56,521 nucleotides of DNA from Cellulomonas avistercoris (GCF_014836445.1 NZ_JACSQV010000005.1:167638-224158); one strand, 5' to 3'. Positions 25,023-33,914 are shown, counted from the stretch's first letter. Numbers and translations are program-made. Notes: generated by a model not told the origin, from the sequence alone.

Positions 25023-26690
25023 ATGGGACGGTTCGACGGGCTCCTGGGCGGGGTCGGTGCGTACCGGACCGCGACGCTGACGCTGCTGGCGGTGCACGGC
25101 GCGGCGGCGCTGCTGGGCCACCTCGGCATGCTCGACGTGGACCCCGTCGCGCTGGCGGCCACGGTGGGTGCGGCGTCGGCCGGCACGCTGCTGACGAGCC
25201 TCGTCGGTGCGCTCGTCAGCGGGGTGCGCGCGCACGTCGAGTCCTCGCTCATCACCGGCCTGCTCCTGGCGCTGCTGCTCTGGCCCGCGCTCACGTTCGA
25301 GTCCCTCGTCGGCGCCGGCCTCGTCGGGGCCGCCGCCGGGCTCTCGAAGGTGCTCGTGCGGTGGCGCGGCCGTCACCTGCTCAACCCCGCCGCCGCCGGC
25401 GCCCTGGTCGCAGGACTCGTCGTCGCGCCCGTCCTGGGTACCGCGGCCCCGGTGTGGTGGGTGGCGACGCCGCTGCTCGCGCCGGTCGTCCTGGTGGCGG
25501 GCCTGGTCGTGCTGCGCCGGACGGGCACCGCCGCGGTGGCGGTCGCGTACGGGCTGACCTACCTGGCGGTGACCCTGCCGCGCCTCGTGCTGTCCGGTCA
25601 GCCACCCCTCGACGCGCTCGCGGCCGTCCTGGGCTCGCACCCGGTGCTCGTGGTCGCCGCGTTCATGGTCGTCGAACCGCTCACGCAGGCGCCGCGGCGG
25701 CGCGAACGTGTCGTGATCGCGGTGCTCGTCGGGGGGCTCGCCGGTGTGCCGTTCGCCGTCGGTCCGCTCTCGACGTCGCCGGAGCTGGCGATCGTCGCGG
25801 GCAACGTCCTCACGGCGCTCGTCGCCGCGCCGCGCGCGCTGCGGCTCGTGGTGGTGGGCCACGGCTCGCCCGGTCCCGGAGCCCACGAGGTGCTGCTGCG
25901 TCCCGCGCGGCCCCTGCGCTGGCAGCCCGGGCAGTGGGCCGAGATCGACGTCGTCCGCATGCGCCCCGACGGGCGGGGGCGGCGTCGCGTGTTCTCCCTG
26001 GTGCCGGCCGGCCGGGACGCCGTCGCGGTCGCCTTCTCCGTGCGGGACCGGCCCTCGGCGTTCAAGCGGGCGCTGATGGCAGCGCCGGTCGGCTCGAGCG
26101 TGCGCGCGACCTACGTGGGCGGCGACTTCCTGCTGCCCGACGACCCGACGCGTCCCGTGCTCATGATCGCCGGCGGGATCGGCGTCACGCCGTTCCTCTC
26201 CCAGATCGAGCACGCCGGCCCGCGCGACATGGTGCTGGTCCTCGTGTGTCCCACGGGCATGCCCCCGCCCTACCTGCGGCGCCTGGCGCGCACGCGGGCG
26301 CGCGTCGTGATCGTCTCGCCGGAACCGGTGCCGGCTCTCCCGCCGCGCTGGACCTGGCACCGCGGCACGCGGCTCACGGCTGCCGCGCTGCGGACGGCGA
26401 TGCCGGACCTGCCGCGGCGCGCGGCGTACGTCTCCGGTTCGCCGGACCTCGTGCGCCGGGCGCGGGCCGTGCTGCGCGAGGTGGGCGTCCGCCAGGTGCG
26501 CACCGACACCTTCACGGGTTACGGCCGCCGCCCGGCGCACCGGTCCGCGGGTGGCGCCGCACCCGCCGCCGCGGCACCGGCGCCGGTCGAGGCCGCCCGC
26601 ACGCGGCGGAAGGAGCCGGGCAGGCGGCGGTCGCGGGCCGCCGGCATCCGGGCGGGTCGCGGCGGGATCACGGCCGGTGCCCCGCGCTGA
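25023..26690 (+). CDS. RnfD/NqrB-like membrane protein fused to ferredoxin-NADP reductase domain
   Basis: This protein of about 555 residues has ten or so membrane helices with the RnfD/NqrB-type HLLNPAAAGALVAG and VVEPLTQAP segments. A cytosolic flavodoxin-reductase module follows, with an FAD site RVFS near 321 and an NAD(P)-loop GGIGVTPF near 383. It could pass electrons from cytosolic NAD(P)H across the membrane to the FMN lipoprotein. A basic Ala/Pro-rich tail ends the protein. The start is uncertain: ATG 25023 fits homology but lacks a clear ribosome site, and GTG 24981 touches GGAGGG with no spacing. Confidence 0.85.
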   Translation: MGRFDGLLGGVGAYRTATLTLLAVHGAAALLGHLGMLDVDPVALAATVGAASAGTLLTSLVGALVSGVRAHVESSLITGLLLALLLWPALTFESLVGAGLVGAAAGLSKVLVRWRGRHLLNPAAAGALVAGLVVAPVLGTAAPVWWVATPLLAPVVLVAGLVVLRRTGTAAVAVAYGLTYLAVTLPRLVLSGQPPLDALAAVLGSHPVLVVAAFMVVEPLTQAPRRRERVVIAVLVGGLAGVPFAVGPLSTSPELAIVAGNVLTALVAAPRALRLVVVGHGSPGPGAHEVLLRPARPLRWQPGQWAEIDVVRMRPDGRGRRRVFSLVPAGRDAVAVAFSVRDRPSAFKRALMAAPVGSSVRATYVGGDFLLPDDPTRPVLMIAGGIGVTPFLSQIEHAGPRDMVLVLVCPTGMPPPYLRRLARTRARVVIVSPEPVPALPPRWTWHRGTRLTAAALRTAMPDLPRRAAYVSGSPDLVRRARAVLREVGVRQVRTDTFTGYGRRPAHRSAGGAAPAAAAPAPVEAARTRRKEPGRRRSRAAGIRAGRGGITAGAPR

Positions 26691-27576
26691 GACCCGGTTC
26701 GAGGCGATCGGGACCCGGTGGTGCGTCGAGACCGCGGCACCCCTCGCGGACGCGACGCTCGACCGGGTCCGCGGGGTGGTCGACGCGTACGACCTCGTCT
26801 GGTCCCGCTTCCGGGCCGACTCCGTCGTGTCCGCGATGGCACGGGACGGCGGCACCTACGCCCTGCCCGGCCACGCGGCGGAGCTCCTCGACCTGTACGA
26901 CGTGCTGGAGGACCGCACCGACGGCGCCATGACGCCGCTCGTCGGACGCAGCCTCGAGCACCTCGGCTACGACGCGACGTACCGCCTGCGCCCCGCCGGC
27001 GCCCCGCTGCCCGCACCTCGTGGCGTCCGTACCCGCGACGTGGTCACGTGCGCGCGCCGCGACGAGGGCGCGCTCACCGTGACCGCGATGCGCCCGGTGC
27101 TCCTCGACGTCGGCGCGGCCGGCAAGGGCCAGCTCGTCGACCTCGTCGCGGCCGAGCTGCGCGCGTGCGGCGTGGGGGAGTACGTCGTCGACGCCGGTGG
27201 CGACATGGTGCACCGCGGCCCCGACGTGGTGCGGGTCGGGCTCCAGGTGCCGGGCGACCCCGGACGTGTGCTCGGCGCCGTCGACCTGCGCGACGCGGCG
27301 CTCTGCGCGTCCGCGGTCGACCGGCGCTCCTGGGGCGACGGGCTGCACCACGTCCTCGACGCCCGCACGGGCGCACCCGTCGGCGGGGTCGTCGCCACGT
27401 GGGTGGTCGGCGAGCGCGCGATGGTCGCCGACGGCCTGGCGACGGCGCTCTTCCTCGCCGACCCCGACGTCCTGCAGGGCGTCGCCGAGCACACGTACGT
27501 GCAGCTGCGGGCCGACGGGAGCGCGCGGGTCGCGCTCGCGCTGCCGGGCCGGCTGTTCGGGACGGGCCAGGACTAG
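26677..27576 (+). CDS. apbE: FAD:protein FMN transferase
   Basis: This protein of about 299 residues belongs to the ApbE family, which moves FMN from FAD onto Thr of exported flavoproteins using Mg. Conserved segments are LLDVGAAGKGQLVD, VDAGGD, HHVLDARTGAPV and ADGLATALF. It starts at GTG 26677, overlapping the membrane-reductase gene by 14 nt. No signal peptide is visible, so maturation may occur before or during export. Its operon position points to the FMN lipoprotein and membrane protein as substrates. The stop codon shares a CTAG with the convergent gene's stop. Confidence 0.9.
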   Translation: MPRAETRFEAIGTRWCVETAAPLADATLDRVRGVVDAYDLVWSRFRADSVVSAMARDGGTYALPGHAAELLDLYDVLEDRTDGAMTPLVGRSLEHLGYDATYRLRPAGAPLPAPRGVRTRDVVTCARRDEGALTVTAMRPVLLDVGAAGKGQLVDLVAAELRACGVGEYVVDAGGDMVHRGPDVVRVGLQVPGDPGRVLGAVDLRDAALCASAVDRRSWGDGLHHVLDARTGAPVGGVVATWVVGERAMVADGLATALFLADPDVLQGVAEHTYVQLRADGSARVALALPGRLFGTGQD

Positions 27577-27953
27577 GAGCCGCGCACCGGGGTGTGCAAC
27601 CCGTTGATGAGCGCCACGGTCGCGGACGCACCGTACGCGGCGGACCCGATGAAGTACCCCGTCGACTTCCAGACCGAGCTGGGACCGGTGCTCGCCGACG
27701 CCGCGGCACACCAGCCCGCGGCGCCGAGCCCGACGACGAAGACGACGCCGGCCGCGAGCTCGACGTCGTCGCGCCCGACCCGCGAGATCGCGACGGGCAC
27801 GACCACCACGAGCAGGACGAGGACGCCGAGCAGGATGACGACCGCTCGGACGCGGTGCACGGTGCGCACCTCCGGCCCACCGATCATGGCCTGGTCGAAG
27901 AGGCGTACCAGCGCGGAGCGCGGCGCGCGGCCGTCCTGCTCCGAGGTGCTCAC
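27573..27953 (-). CDS. Small conserved membrane protein
   Basis: This 126-residue protein has a charged N-terminus and two to three hydrophobic segments (VVILLGVLVLLVVVVPVAI, AAGVVFVVGLGAAGWCAAA, and a weaker TGYFIGSAAYGASATVAL). No family is recognised. The GTG at 27953 is supported by TAGCGT 7 nt upstream. It converges on apbE, the two stop codons overlapping in one CTAG. Confidence 0.65.
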   Translation of the reverse strand: MSTSEQDGRAPRSALVRLFDQAMIGGPEVRTVHRVRAVVILLGVLVLLVVVVPVAISRVGRDDVELAAGVVFVVGLGAAGWCAAASASTGPSSVWKSTGYFIGSAAYGASATVALINGLHTPVRGS

Positions 27954-27960
27954 CCGTCCG

Positions 27961-27966
27961 ACGCTA
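27961..27966 (-). promoter_or_regulatory. -10 box of leaderless promoter
   Basis: TAGCGT on the minus strand ends 7 nt before the GTG at 27953. Confidence 0.5.
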
Positions 27967-28010
27967 GCCCCGGCGGACGGTGGGCGCGGCGCGAGCGCCG
28001 GTGCGCGCGT

Positions 28011-29255
28011 CTAGACGGAGGTCACGACCAGCGCGACGTTGTGGCCCCCGAACCCGAAGGAGTTGTTGACCGCGGCAACGGGGCCCGCACGCAGCGCGCG
28101 CGGCTCGTCGCGGACGAGGTCGAGGACCAGCTCCGGGTCGGGCTTGGCGACGTTGATCGTGGGCGGCGCCGTGCGCTCGTGCAGCGCGAGGACGGTGAAG
28201 ATCGTCTCGAGCGCGCCCGCGCCGCCGAGCAGGTGGCCCGTCATGGACTTCGTCGCCGAGAGCACGGCGTGGTCGGCGTCGTCGCCCAGGACCGCCCGGA
28301 TCGACCGCGCCTCGATGAGGTCGCCGACCACGGTGGAGGTCGCGTGCGCGTTCACGTGCACGACGTCGGTCGTCGCGACGCCCGCGTCCGCGATCGCGGC
28401 GCGCATCGCCCGGATCTGTCCGTCGCCGGACGGTTCGGGTGACGTGATGTGGTAACCGTCGGCCGACAGGCCCAGGCCGGCGATCCGGCCGTAGACGCGC
28501 GCGCCACGGGCGGCGGCGTGCGCGGCGGACTCGAGGACCACGATGCCCGCGCCCTCACCGATCACGAAGCCGTCGCGGTCGACGTCGTAGGGGCGGGAGG
28601 CGCCGGCGGGGTCGTCGTTGCGGGTCGACAGGGTGCGGGACGCCGCGAACGCGGCGATCGGCATGGGGTGGATCGTGGCCTCGGTCCCACCGGCGACGAC
28701 CACGTCGGCGCGGCCGTTGCGGATCATCTCGACGCCGTAGGCGATGGCCTCGGCGCCGGACGCGCACGCCGAGACGAGCGCGTGGGCACCGGCACGGGCA
28801 CCGAGCTCCAGGGACACGTACGCGACCGGCGAGTTCGGCATGAGCATCGGCACGGTCATGGGCAGCACGCGACGGCCGCCCTTCTCCCGGAGCGTGTCCC
28901 ACCCGTCGAGCGTGGTCCAGATGCCGCCGATGCCCGAGGAGACGACCGCACCCAGGCGGTCGCCGTCCACCTCGGGCGAGCCCGCGTCGGCCCACGCCTC
29001 GCGCGTCGCGATGATCGCATACTGCGCGGAGGGGTCCATGCGCTTGAGCTCGGGCCGGGGGAGCACCTGGTCCGCGGGGACCTTGAGCGTCGCCCCGAAG
29101 TTGACGGCGATCTCGTACCGCTCGGCCCAGTCGTTGTCGAAGGGGCGCGCACCGGACTCACCGGCGAGCGCGGCCTGCCACGTGCTCGGGACGTCTCCGC
29201 CGAGCGGCGTGGTCGCGCCCAGACCGGTGACGACGACCTCAGGGACGGTGCTCAT
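28011..29255 (-). CDS. fabF: 3-oxoacyl-ACP synthase II (beta-ketoacyl-ACP synthase)
   Basis: This 414-residue condensing enzyme extends acyl-ACP with malonyl-ACP. The catalytic triad is Cys164 in SACASGAEA, His304 in NAHATST and His341 in SMTGHLLGG, with Lys336. GAGGAGAAC precedes the ATG. It is the last gene of the fabD-fabH-acpP-fabF operon and is separated from acpP by a 95-bp gap holding a 14-base G run. Confidence 0.95.
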   Translation of the reverse strand: MSTVPEVVVTGLGATTPLGGDVPSTWQAALAGESGARPFDNDWAERYEIAVNFGATLKVPADQVLPRPELKRMDPSAQYAIIATREAWADAGSPEVDGDRLGAVVSSGIGGIWTTLDGWDTLREKGGRRVLPMTVPMLMPNSPVAYVSLELGARAGAHALVSACASGAEAIAYGVEMIRNGRADVVVAGGTEATIHPMPIAAFAASRTLSTRNDDPAGASRPYDVDRDGFVIGEGAGIVVLESAAHAAARGARVYGRIAGLGLSADGYHITSPEPSGDGQIRAMRAAIADAGVATTDVVHVNAHATSTVVGDLIEARSIRAVLGDDADHAVLSATKSMTGHLLGGAGALETIFTVLALHERTAPPTINVAKPDPELVLDLVRDEPRALRAGPVAAVNNSFGFGGHNVALVVTSV

Positions 29256-29276
29256 GGTGTTCTCCTCGGTTCAGGC

Positions 29277-29290
29277 GGGGGGGGGGGGGG
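29277..29290. repeat. Poly-G tract (14 G) between acpP and fabF
   Basis: An uninterrupted run of 14 G lies about 20 nt upstream of fabF (minus-strand gene). On the transcript it is a C14 run. It is prone to slippage, so its true length may vary. Confidence 0.9.
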
Positions 29291-29350
29291 CGGGGTGCCC
29301 GGCCCGGGGCCCGGCGCACCGCCCGGGTGCACGCGGGGTGCGGCGCAGGC

Positions 29351-29599
29351 TCAGGCCTGGGCGCCGGCGATGAAGCTCACGGCGTCGCCCACGGTCGCGA
29401 GGTTCTTGACCTCGTCGTCGGGGATGCGGACGTCGAACTTCTCCTCCGCGAGCGTGACGATCGTCATCATCGACAGCGAGTCGATGTCGAGGTCGTCGGT
29501 GAAGGACTTCTCGGGCAGGACGGAGTCGGTCGGCAGACCGGTCTCCTCGCTGACGATCTCGGCCAGGCCGGCCAGGATCTCCTGCTCGCTGTGGGCCAT
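29351..29599 (-). CDS. acpP: Acyl carrier protein
   Basis: This 82-residue acidic four-helix protein has the 4'-phosphopantetheine attachment Ser41 in DIDSLSMM. It shuttles acyl chains in type II fatty acid synthesis. AGGAGA precedes the ATG. It lies between fabH and fabF as in other actinobacteria. Confidence 0.96.
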   Translation of the reverse strand: MAHSEQEILAGLAEIVSEETGLPTDSVLPEKSFTDDLDIDSLSMMTIVTLAEEKFDVRIPDDEVKNLATVGDAVSFIAGAQA

Positions 29600-29675
29600 C
29601 GGGTGTCTCCTCGTGTCGGGTGGTGCTGGGACGTGCTGAACGGTACAGGCGCGCGTGCGACGGCCGCCGGGTGGG

Positions 29676-30680
29676 TCAGGGCAGGACGACGACCTGTGCG
29701 GCGTAGACCAGCCCCGCGCCGAAGCCGATCTGCAGGGCGAGCGCGCCGGGCTGGATCTGCCCCTCGCGCCGCAGCCGCTCGGCCGCGAGCGGGATCGACG
29801 CCGCCGACGTGTTGCCGGTGTCGGCGATGTCGCGCCCGACGACGACGGACTCGGGCAGCTTCAGCTGCTTGATCATCTGGTCGATGATCCGCATGTTGGC
29901 CTGGTGCGGGATGAACGCCTCGATGTCGGAGGCGCTGACGCCGGCGGCGTCCAGCGCCTTCTGCGCCACGGGCGCCATCTGCCAGACCGCCCACTTGAAG
30001 ACCGACTGGCCCTCCTGGCGCAGCGTCGGCCAGCCGGCGCCCTCGTCACGGGTCGCGAGCCACGAGTGCGTCTGGCGGATCGCCTGGGCCTGCGCGCCGT
30101 CGGAGCCCCAGACGGTCGGGCCGATGCCCGGCGTGTCCGACGGGCCGATGACGACCGCGCCGGCGCCGTCGCCGAGGAGGAACGAGATGGACCGGTCCGT
30201 CGGGTCGACGAACTCGCTCATCTTCTCGGCACCGATCACCAGGACGTGGCGGGCCGTCCCGGCCCGGACCAGGGCGTCGGCCTGCGCGATGCCGTAGCAG
30301 TACCCGGCGCACGCGGCGGAGATGTCGAACGCGGCGGCGGGCGTCGCGCCGATCCGGTCGGCGATGATCGCGGCACCCGCGGGCGTCTGGTGGAAGTACG
30401 TGACGGTGGACAGGATGACCGCGTCGACGTCGGCGCCGGTCAGGCCGGCGTCGTCGAGGGCGGCGCGGGCCGCGGCCTCCGCCAGGTCCAGCACGTCGGT
30501 GCCCTCGGCCGCACGGCGGCGCGTGACGATGCCGGTGCGCTGACGGATCCACTCGTCCGACGAGTCGATCGGGCCCACCAGGTCGTCGTTGGTGACGACG
30601 CGCTCGCCACGCACCCCGCCGAGGCCGAGGATGCGGGTGTGCGCGGGCCCGGTGGCCTGCGTGAGGGTCGGACGGGTCAC
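29676..30680 (-). CDS. fabH: 3-oxoacyl-ACP synthase III
   Basis: This 334-residue enzyme condenses an acyl-CoA primer with malonyl-ACP to start fatty acid synthesis. Catalytic residues are Cys124 in SAACAGYCYG, His259 in IPHQANMR and Asn290 in DTGNTSAAS. The GTG at 30680 overlaps the fabD stop by 4 nt (GTGA), so translation is coupled. The frame is open far upstream inside fabD, but homology begins near this GTG. Confidence 0.95.
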   Translation of the reverse strand: MTRPTLTQATGPAHTRILGLGGVRGERVVTNDDLVGPIDSSDEWIRQRTGIVTRRRAAEGTDVLDLAEAAARAALDDAGLTGADVDAVILSTVTYFHQTPAGAAIIADRIGATPAAAFDISAACAGYCYGIAQADALVRAGTARHVLVIGAEKMSEFVDPTDRSISFLLGDGAGAVVIGPSDTPGIGPTVWGSDGAQAQAIRQTHSWLATRDEGAGWPTLRQEGQSVFKWAVWQMAPVAQKALDAAGVSASDIEAFIPHQANMRIIDQMIKQLKLPESVVVGRDIADTGNTSAASIPLAAERLRREGQIQPGALALQIGFGAGLVYAAQVVVLP

Positions 30681-31654
30681 GACGGGCTCTCCTGTGCGGT
30701 GAGGACGGTGCCGGCGTGCCGGCGGACGAGGTCGCGCGCGGCGTCGAGGTCGGCCGGGGACTTCAGTGCGAGGGTCTCGACGCCCGGCAGCGTACGCCGC
30801 GCCAGGCCCGTCAGGACGCCGCCGGGTGCCACCTCGAGCAGCGCCGTCACGCCCAGGCGGGTGAGCGTGGCCTGGCACAGGTCCCAGCGCACCGGGCGCG
30901 CGACCTGCGCGACGATGCGCGCGAGGGCGTCCGCACCGTCGGTGACCTCGGCGCCGTCCGCGTTGCCGAGCAGCGTCACGACGGGGCGGCGCGGGGAGAC
31001 CGTGGCGGACGCCCGCGCGAGCTCCTCGACGGCGGGCGCCATGTGGCGCGTGTGGAACGCACCGGCCACCTGCAGCGCGACGACGCGCGTGCGCGCCGGC
31101 GGCTCGGCGGCGAGTGCCGCGAGCGCGGGGAGCGTGCCGGCGGCGACGACCTGGCCGCCGCCGTTGACGTTGGCGGCCACGAGGTCGAGGTCCGCCAGGC
31201 GTTCCAGGACCGCGTCGGGGTCGCCGCCGAGCACGGCGCTCATGCCCGTGGGGGTCGCGGCGGCGGCGCGCGCCATCGCGGCACCGCGCACGGCCACGAG
31301 CGACAGGGCGTCGTCGTCGCTCAGCACACCGGCCGCGGCGGCGGCGGCGAGCTCCCCGACCGAGTGCCCCGCGACGACGTCCAGCGCACCGGGGACGACC
31401 TCGGCGAGGTCGGTGCCCGCGTCGGCGCCCAGGACCGTGCGCAGGGTGGCGAGCGCGGTGGCGACCAGCAGGGGCTGCGCGACGGCCGTGTCCCGGATCG
31501 TGTCGGCGTCCGACGTCGTGCCGTGCGCGAGCAGGTCCATGCCGACGACGTCGCCGGCGTGCCGTAGCGCGTCGGCGAAGCCGTCGATCTCGGTCCAGGG
31601 CAGGAGCATGCCGGGGGACTGGGCACCCTGGCCGGGGCAGGCGACGACGAGCAC
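30677..31654 (-). CDS. fabD: Malonyl-CoA:ACP transacylase
   Basis: This 325-residue enzyme loads malonyl groups onto the acyl carrier protein. Ser98 lies in GHSVGE, His201 in GAFHTRHM and Arg123 in VRGAAMA; the N-terminal PGQGAQ is also typical. It is the first gene of the operon and lies 124 nt after the PucR-type regulator gene. The gap contains a 9-bp inverted pair, CCGACAACC at 31655-31663 and GGTTGTCGG at 31720-31728, of unknown meaning. Confidence 0.95.
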   Translation of the reverse strand: MLVVACPGQGAQSPGMLLPWTEIDGFADALRHAGDVVGMDLLAHGTTSDADTIRDTAVAQPLLVATALATLRTVLGADAGTDLAEVVPGALDVVAGHSVGELAAAAAAGVLSDDDALSLVAVRGAAMARAAAATPTGMSAVLGGDPDAVLERLADLDLVAANVNGGGQVVAAGTLPALAALAAEPPARTRVVALQVAGAFHTRHMAPAVEELARASATVSPRRPVVTLLGNADGAEVTDGADALARIVAQVARPVRWDLCQATLTRLGVTALLEVAPGGVLTGLARRTLPGVETLALKSPADLDAARDLVRRHAGTVLTAQESPS

Positions 31655-31778
31655 CCGACAACCATGCCGTCCGAGGGTGCCCCTACCCGGTCACGGCTCG
31701 CACCAACCTCACGACCCAGGGTTGTCGGACCTGCACAAAGGGCCTCTCGGCGTGCGGGCCCGCGCCCCGGACCGCGCG

Positions 31779-33017
31779 TCAGCCGGTGGAGGCGTCGAGC
31801 CGTCCCACGGCCAGCGCGACCTGCAGCACGTACGACTCGCGCGCGTCGAGCGGGTCCCATCCGGTCACGTCGGAGACCCGGCGCAGCCGGTACCGGACGG
31901 TGTTGGGGTGCACGTACAGCGTGCGGGCCGCGGCCTCGAGCGAGCGCCCCGCGCCGAGGTAGGCGGAGAGGGTGTCGAGCAGCGAGCCCTGGCTGGCCGC
32001 GAGCGGCGCGTAGGCGCGCTCGACGAGCGCACGACGCGCGTCGTCGTCGCCGACGAGCACGCGCTCGGGCAGCAGGTCGTCCGCGTGCACCGGGCGGGGG
32101 GCCTGCTCCCACCCCGGCGCGGCGAGCAGCCCCGCCAGGGCGGACCGCGCCGACCTCGTCGCCTCCGCGAGGCCCGCGGCGGTCGGGCCGATCACGACGG
32201 GACCGGGGCCGAACCGCGGGAGCAGCGTCATCGCCGCGGCCCGCAGGTCGCCCTCGCCACCGAGGAACACCACCAGGCGGTCACCCAGGATGCCGACGAG
32301 CGCGTCGTCGGCGGCCCGTCGCGTGGCCCGTCGCAGGTCCGCGGCACGCACCTCGTCCATGTGCGCGCCGGCGGTACCCACGACGACGAGCGTCGAGCCG
32401 CGGCCACCCCAGCCGAGCGCCGCCACGCGCGAGCGCAGGGCGTCGTCGACGTCACCGCGGACCAGTGCGTCGACCACGAGCGCCTCGAGCCGAGCGTCCC
32501 ACGCGCCCCGCACCTCGGCTGCCCGTGCGTAGACCTCCGCCGCGGAGAACGCCACCTCGCGCGAGTAGCGCAGCACCGCCTCGCGCAGCTCGCGCTCGGC
32601 GCCCGGGGCGGCCAGCCGGTCGGAGTGGGTCTCCACGACGTCGACCACGACCCGCACGAGCTGCAGCGTGTGCTGCAGCGAGATCGACCGCGTCAGCTCG
32701 GGGGGCGCGGCGGCGAAGATCTCGCTGACCGCGTGCGGCGGACGCGACGGGTCGGCGTACCAGGTGACGAAGGCCGTGATCCCGGCCTGCGCGACCAGGT
32801 TGACCCACGAGCGGTCCTCGGCCGGCAGGGCCCGGTACCACTCCAGGTCGTCGTCGAGCCGGCGCATCGCGGCAGCGGACAGCAGCCCGGTGCCGTCGCG
32901 CACCCGCCGCTGCGTCTCGCTCTGGTCGCCGGGCCCACCGGGGCCGGCTGCGTCCCGTGCGGGCGCGGGGGAGCGGCGGGGCGAGCGCGCCGCCGGCGTC
33001 CTGGGGGGCGTCGCCAT
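31779..33017 (-). CDS. fasR: PucR/CdaR-type regulator of fatty acid synthesis (FasR-like)
   Basis: This 412-residue protein has an N-terminal disordered, proline-rich stretch and a central GGDEF-like/CdaR region. The C-terminal PucR helix-turn-helix reads LEAAARTLYVHPNTVRYRLRRV. Position and type match Streptomyces FasR and mycobacterial Rv2242, both encoded immediately upstream of fabD; in Streptomyces FasR activates the fab operon. TATGCT lies 6 nt before the ATG, suggesting leaderless expression. The symbol is assigned by synteny and domain type. Confidence 0.85.
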   Translation of the reverse strand: MATPPRTPAARSPRRSPAPARDAAGPGGPGDQSETQRRVRDGTGLLSAAAMRRLDDDLEWYRALPAEDRSWVNLVAQAGITAFVTWYADPSRPPHAVSEIFAAAPPELTRSISLQHTLQLVRVVVDVVETHSDRLAAPGAERELREAVLRYSREVAFSAAEVYARAAEVRGAWDARLEALVVDALVRGDVDDALRSRVAALGWGGRGSTLVVVGTAGAHMDEVRAADLRRATRRAADDALVGILGDRLVVFLGGEGDLRAAAMTLLPRFGPGPVVIGPTAAGLAEATRSARSALAGLLAAPGWEQAPRPVHADDLLPERVLVGDDDARRALVERAYAPLAASQGSLLDTLSAYLGAGRSLEAAARTLYVHPNTVRYRLRRVSDVTGWDPLDARESYVLQVALAVGRLDASTG

Positions 33018-33023
33018 GACCCG

Positions 33024-33029
33024 AGCATA
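33024..33029 (-). promoter_or_regulatory. -10 box of leaderless fasR promoter
   Basis: TATGCT on the minus strand ends 6 nt before the ATG at 33017. Confidence 0.55.
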
Positions 33030-33118
33030 GGGTCAGGTTGTGGGAAGCCCACAAGTCCGAGGTGCCGCGCAGGCGCGTCGACGGCCCCGTCGGACAGGTG
33101 CGCGAGGAACGGAGCGGA

Positions 33119-33124
33119 TAGGGT
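33119..33124 (+). promoter_or_regulatory. -10 box of leaderless promoter
   Basis: TAGGGT ends 6 nt before the ATG at 33131, with no ribosome site between. Confidence 0.5.
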
Positions 33125-33130
33125 CGCCGC

Positions 33131-33817
33131 ATGGCTCTTCTGCCCCGCCTGCGCCAGCTCATGCGGCGACCCTCCTCGGCCTCCAAGGTCGGGGCGCGTC
33201 GCCCCACGACGGCCTCGCGGCGTGGCGACACCCTCCATGAGGACGCGCTGCGTTCCATGCTGAGCGACGATCCGAACAACGAGCGGGCGTTCCTCGCCCT
33301 CGCCGAGATCGTCCGTCGCCGTGCCGCCGAGTCCGTCCCCGAGGAGGACCCCCTGACGGCACCGAACGTCGAGCACGAGCGGCAGCACGCCGCCGACCTG
33401 GCCGTGTGGTCGCTCGGCGAGGAGCTCGCGGGCAACCCGCGCGCCTGGTACCCGCTCATCGAGGTGGCGCGCCTGTCCGTGCGCGACGACCACGAGGGCA
33501 CCATCCGCCGGCTCACGACGGCCGCCGAGCGCGACCCGTCGGGCCAGGCGCTCGTGCAGGGCATCGCGCTGCTGTGCGAGGCGGGCCAGCCGGTCGAGGC
33601 CCTCAACCTCGGCGTCGGCCACTGGCGACCGCGCGAGCACGTGCCGGAGGTCGCGCGCGAGCTCGTCCGTGCGGCGATCGCCGCCGAGCGCCCGCTCGAG
33701 GCCAAGCAGCACCTGTCGTCGCTCGAGCTCTACCCGGACCAGGCCGCGATCGCGGCGCTGAAGGACGAGCTCAGGATCGAGATCGCGCAGGCCGAGCAGG
33801 CCATCCCCGGCACCTGA
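33131..33817 (+). CDS. Conserved hypothetical protein with TPR-like helices
   Basis: This 228-residue soluble protein has a basic, serine-rich N-terminus (about 35 residues) followed by helical pairs that look like tetratricopeptide-type repeats (NNERAFLALAEIVRRRA, SGQALVQGIALLCEAG). No specific function is known to me. It is divergent from fasR across 113 bp and convergent with aceE, from which it is separated by a strong palindromic terminator. Confidence 0.7.
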   Translation: MALLPRLRQLMRRPSSASKVGARRPTTASRRGDTLHEDALRSMLSDDPNNERAFLALAEIVRRRAAESVPEEDPLTAPNVEHERQHAADLAVWSLGEELAGNPRAWYPLIEVARLSVRDDHEGTIRRLTTAAERDPSGQALVQGIALLCEAGQPVEALNLGVGHWRPREHVPEVARELVRAAIAAERPLEAKQHLSSLELYPDQAAIAALKDELRIEIAQAEQAIPGT

Positions 33818-33868
33818 CCGTCACGGGCTGCCGGGCGTCCCGCCCGCAGGTCCCGTGCAGACGCACGA

Positions 33869-33896
33869 ACGCCCCCGGCCGTACGGCCGGGGGCGT
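33869..33896. terminator. Perfect palindromic bidirectional terminator
   Basis: This 28-nt sequence is a perfect palindrome: a 13-bp arm ACGCCCCCGGCCG, a central TA, then the complementary arm. It lies between two convergent genes and should end transcription from both sides. Confidence 0.8.
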
Positions 33897-33914
33897 CCTC
33901 GTGTCAGCGGGAGG

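Noticed and set aside
23910..26855. 981-codon open frame on the minus strand
   Set aside because: It lies opposite the FMN lipoprotein, membrane reductase and ApbE genes; the translation is Arg/His/Gly-rich with no domain.
29655..33263. 1202-codon plus-strand open frame
   Set aside because: It is antisense to fabH, fabD and fasR and has only low-complexity composition.
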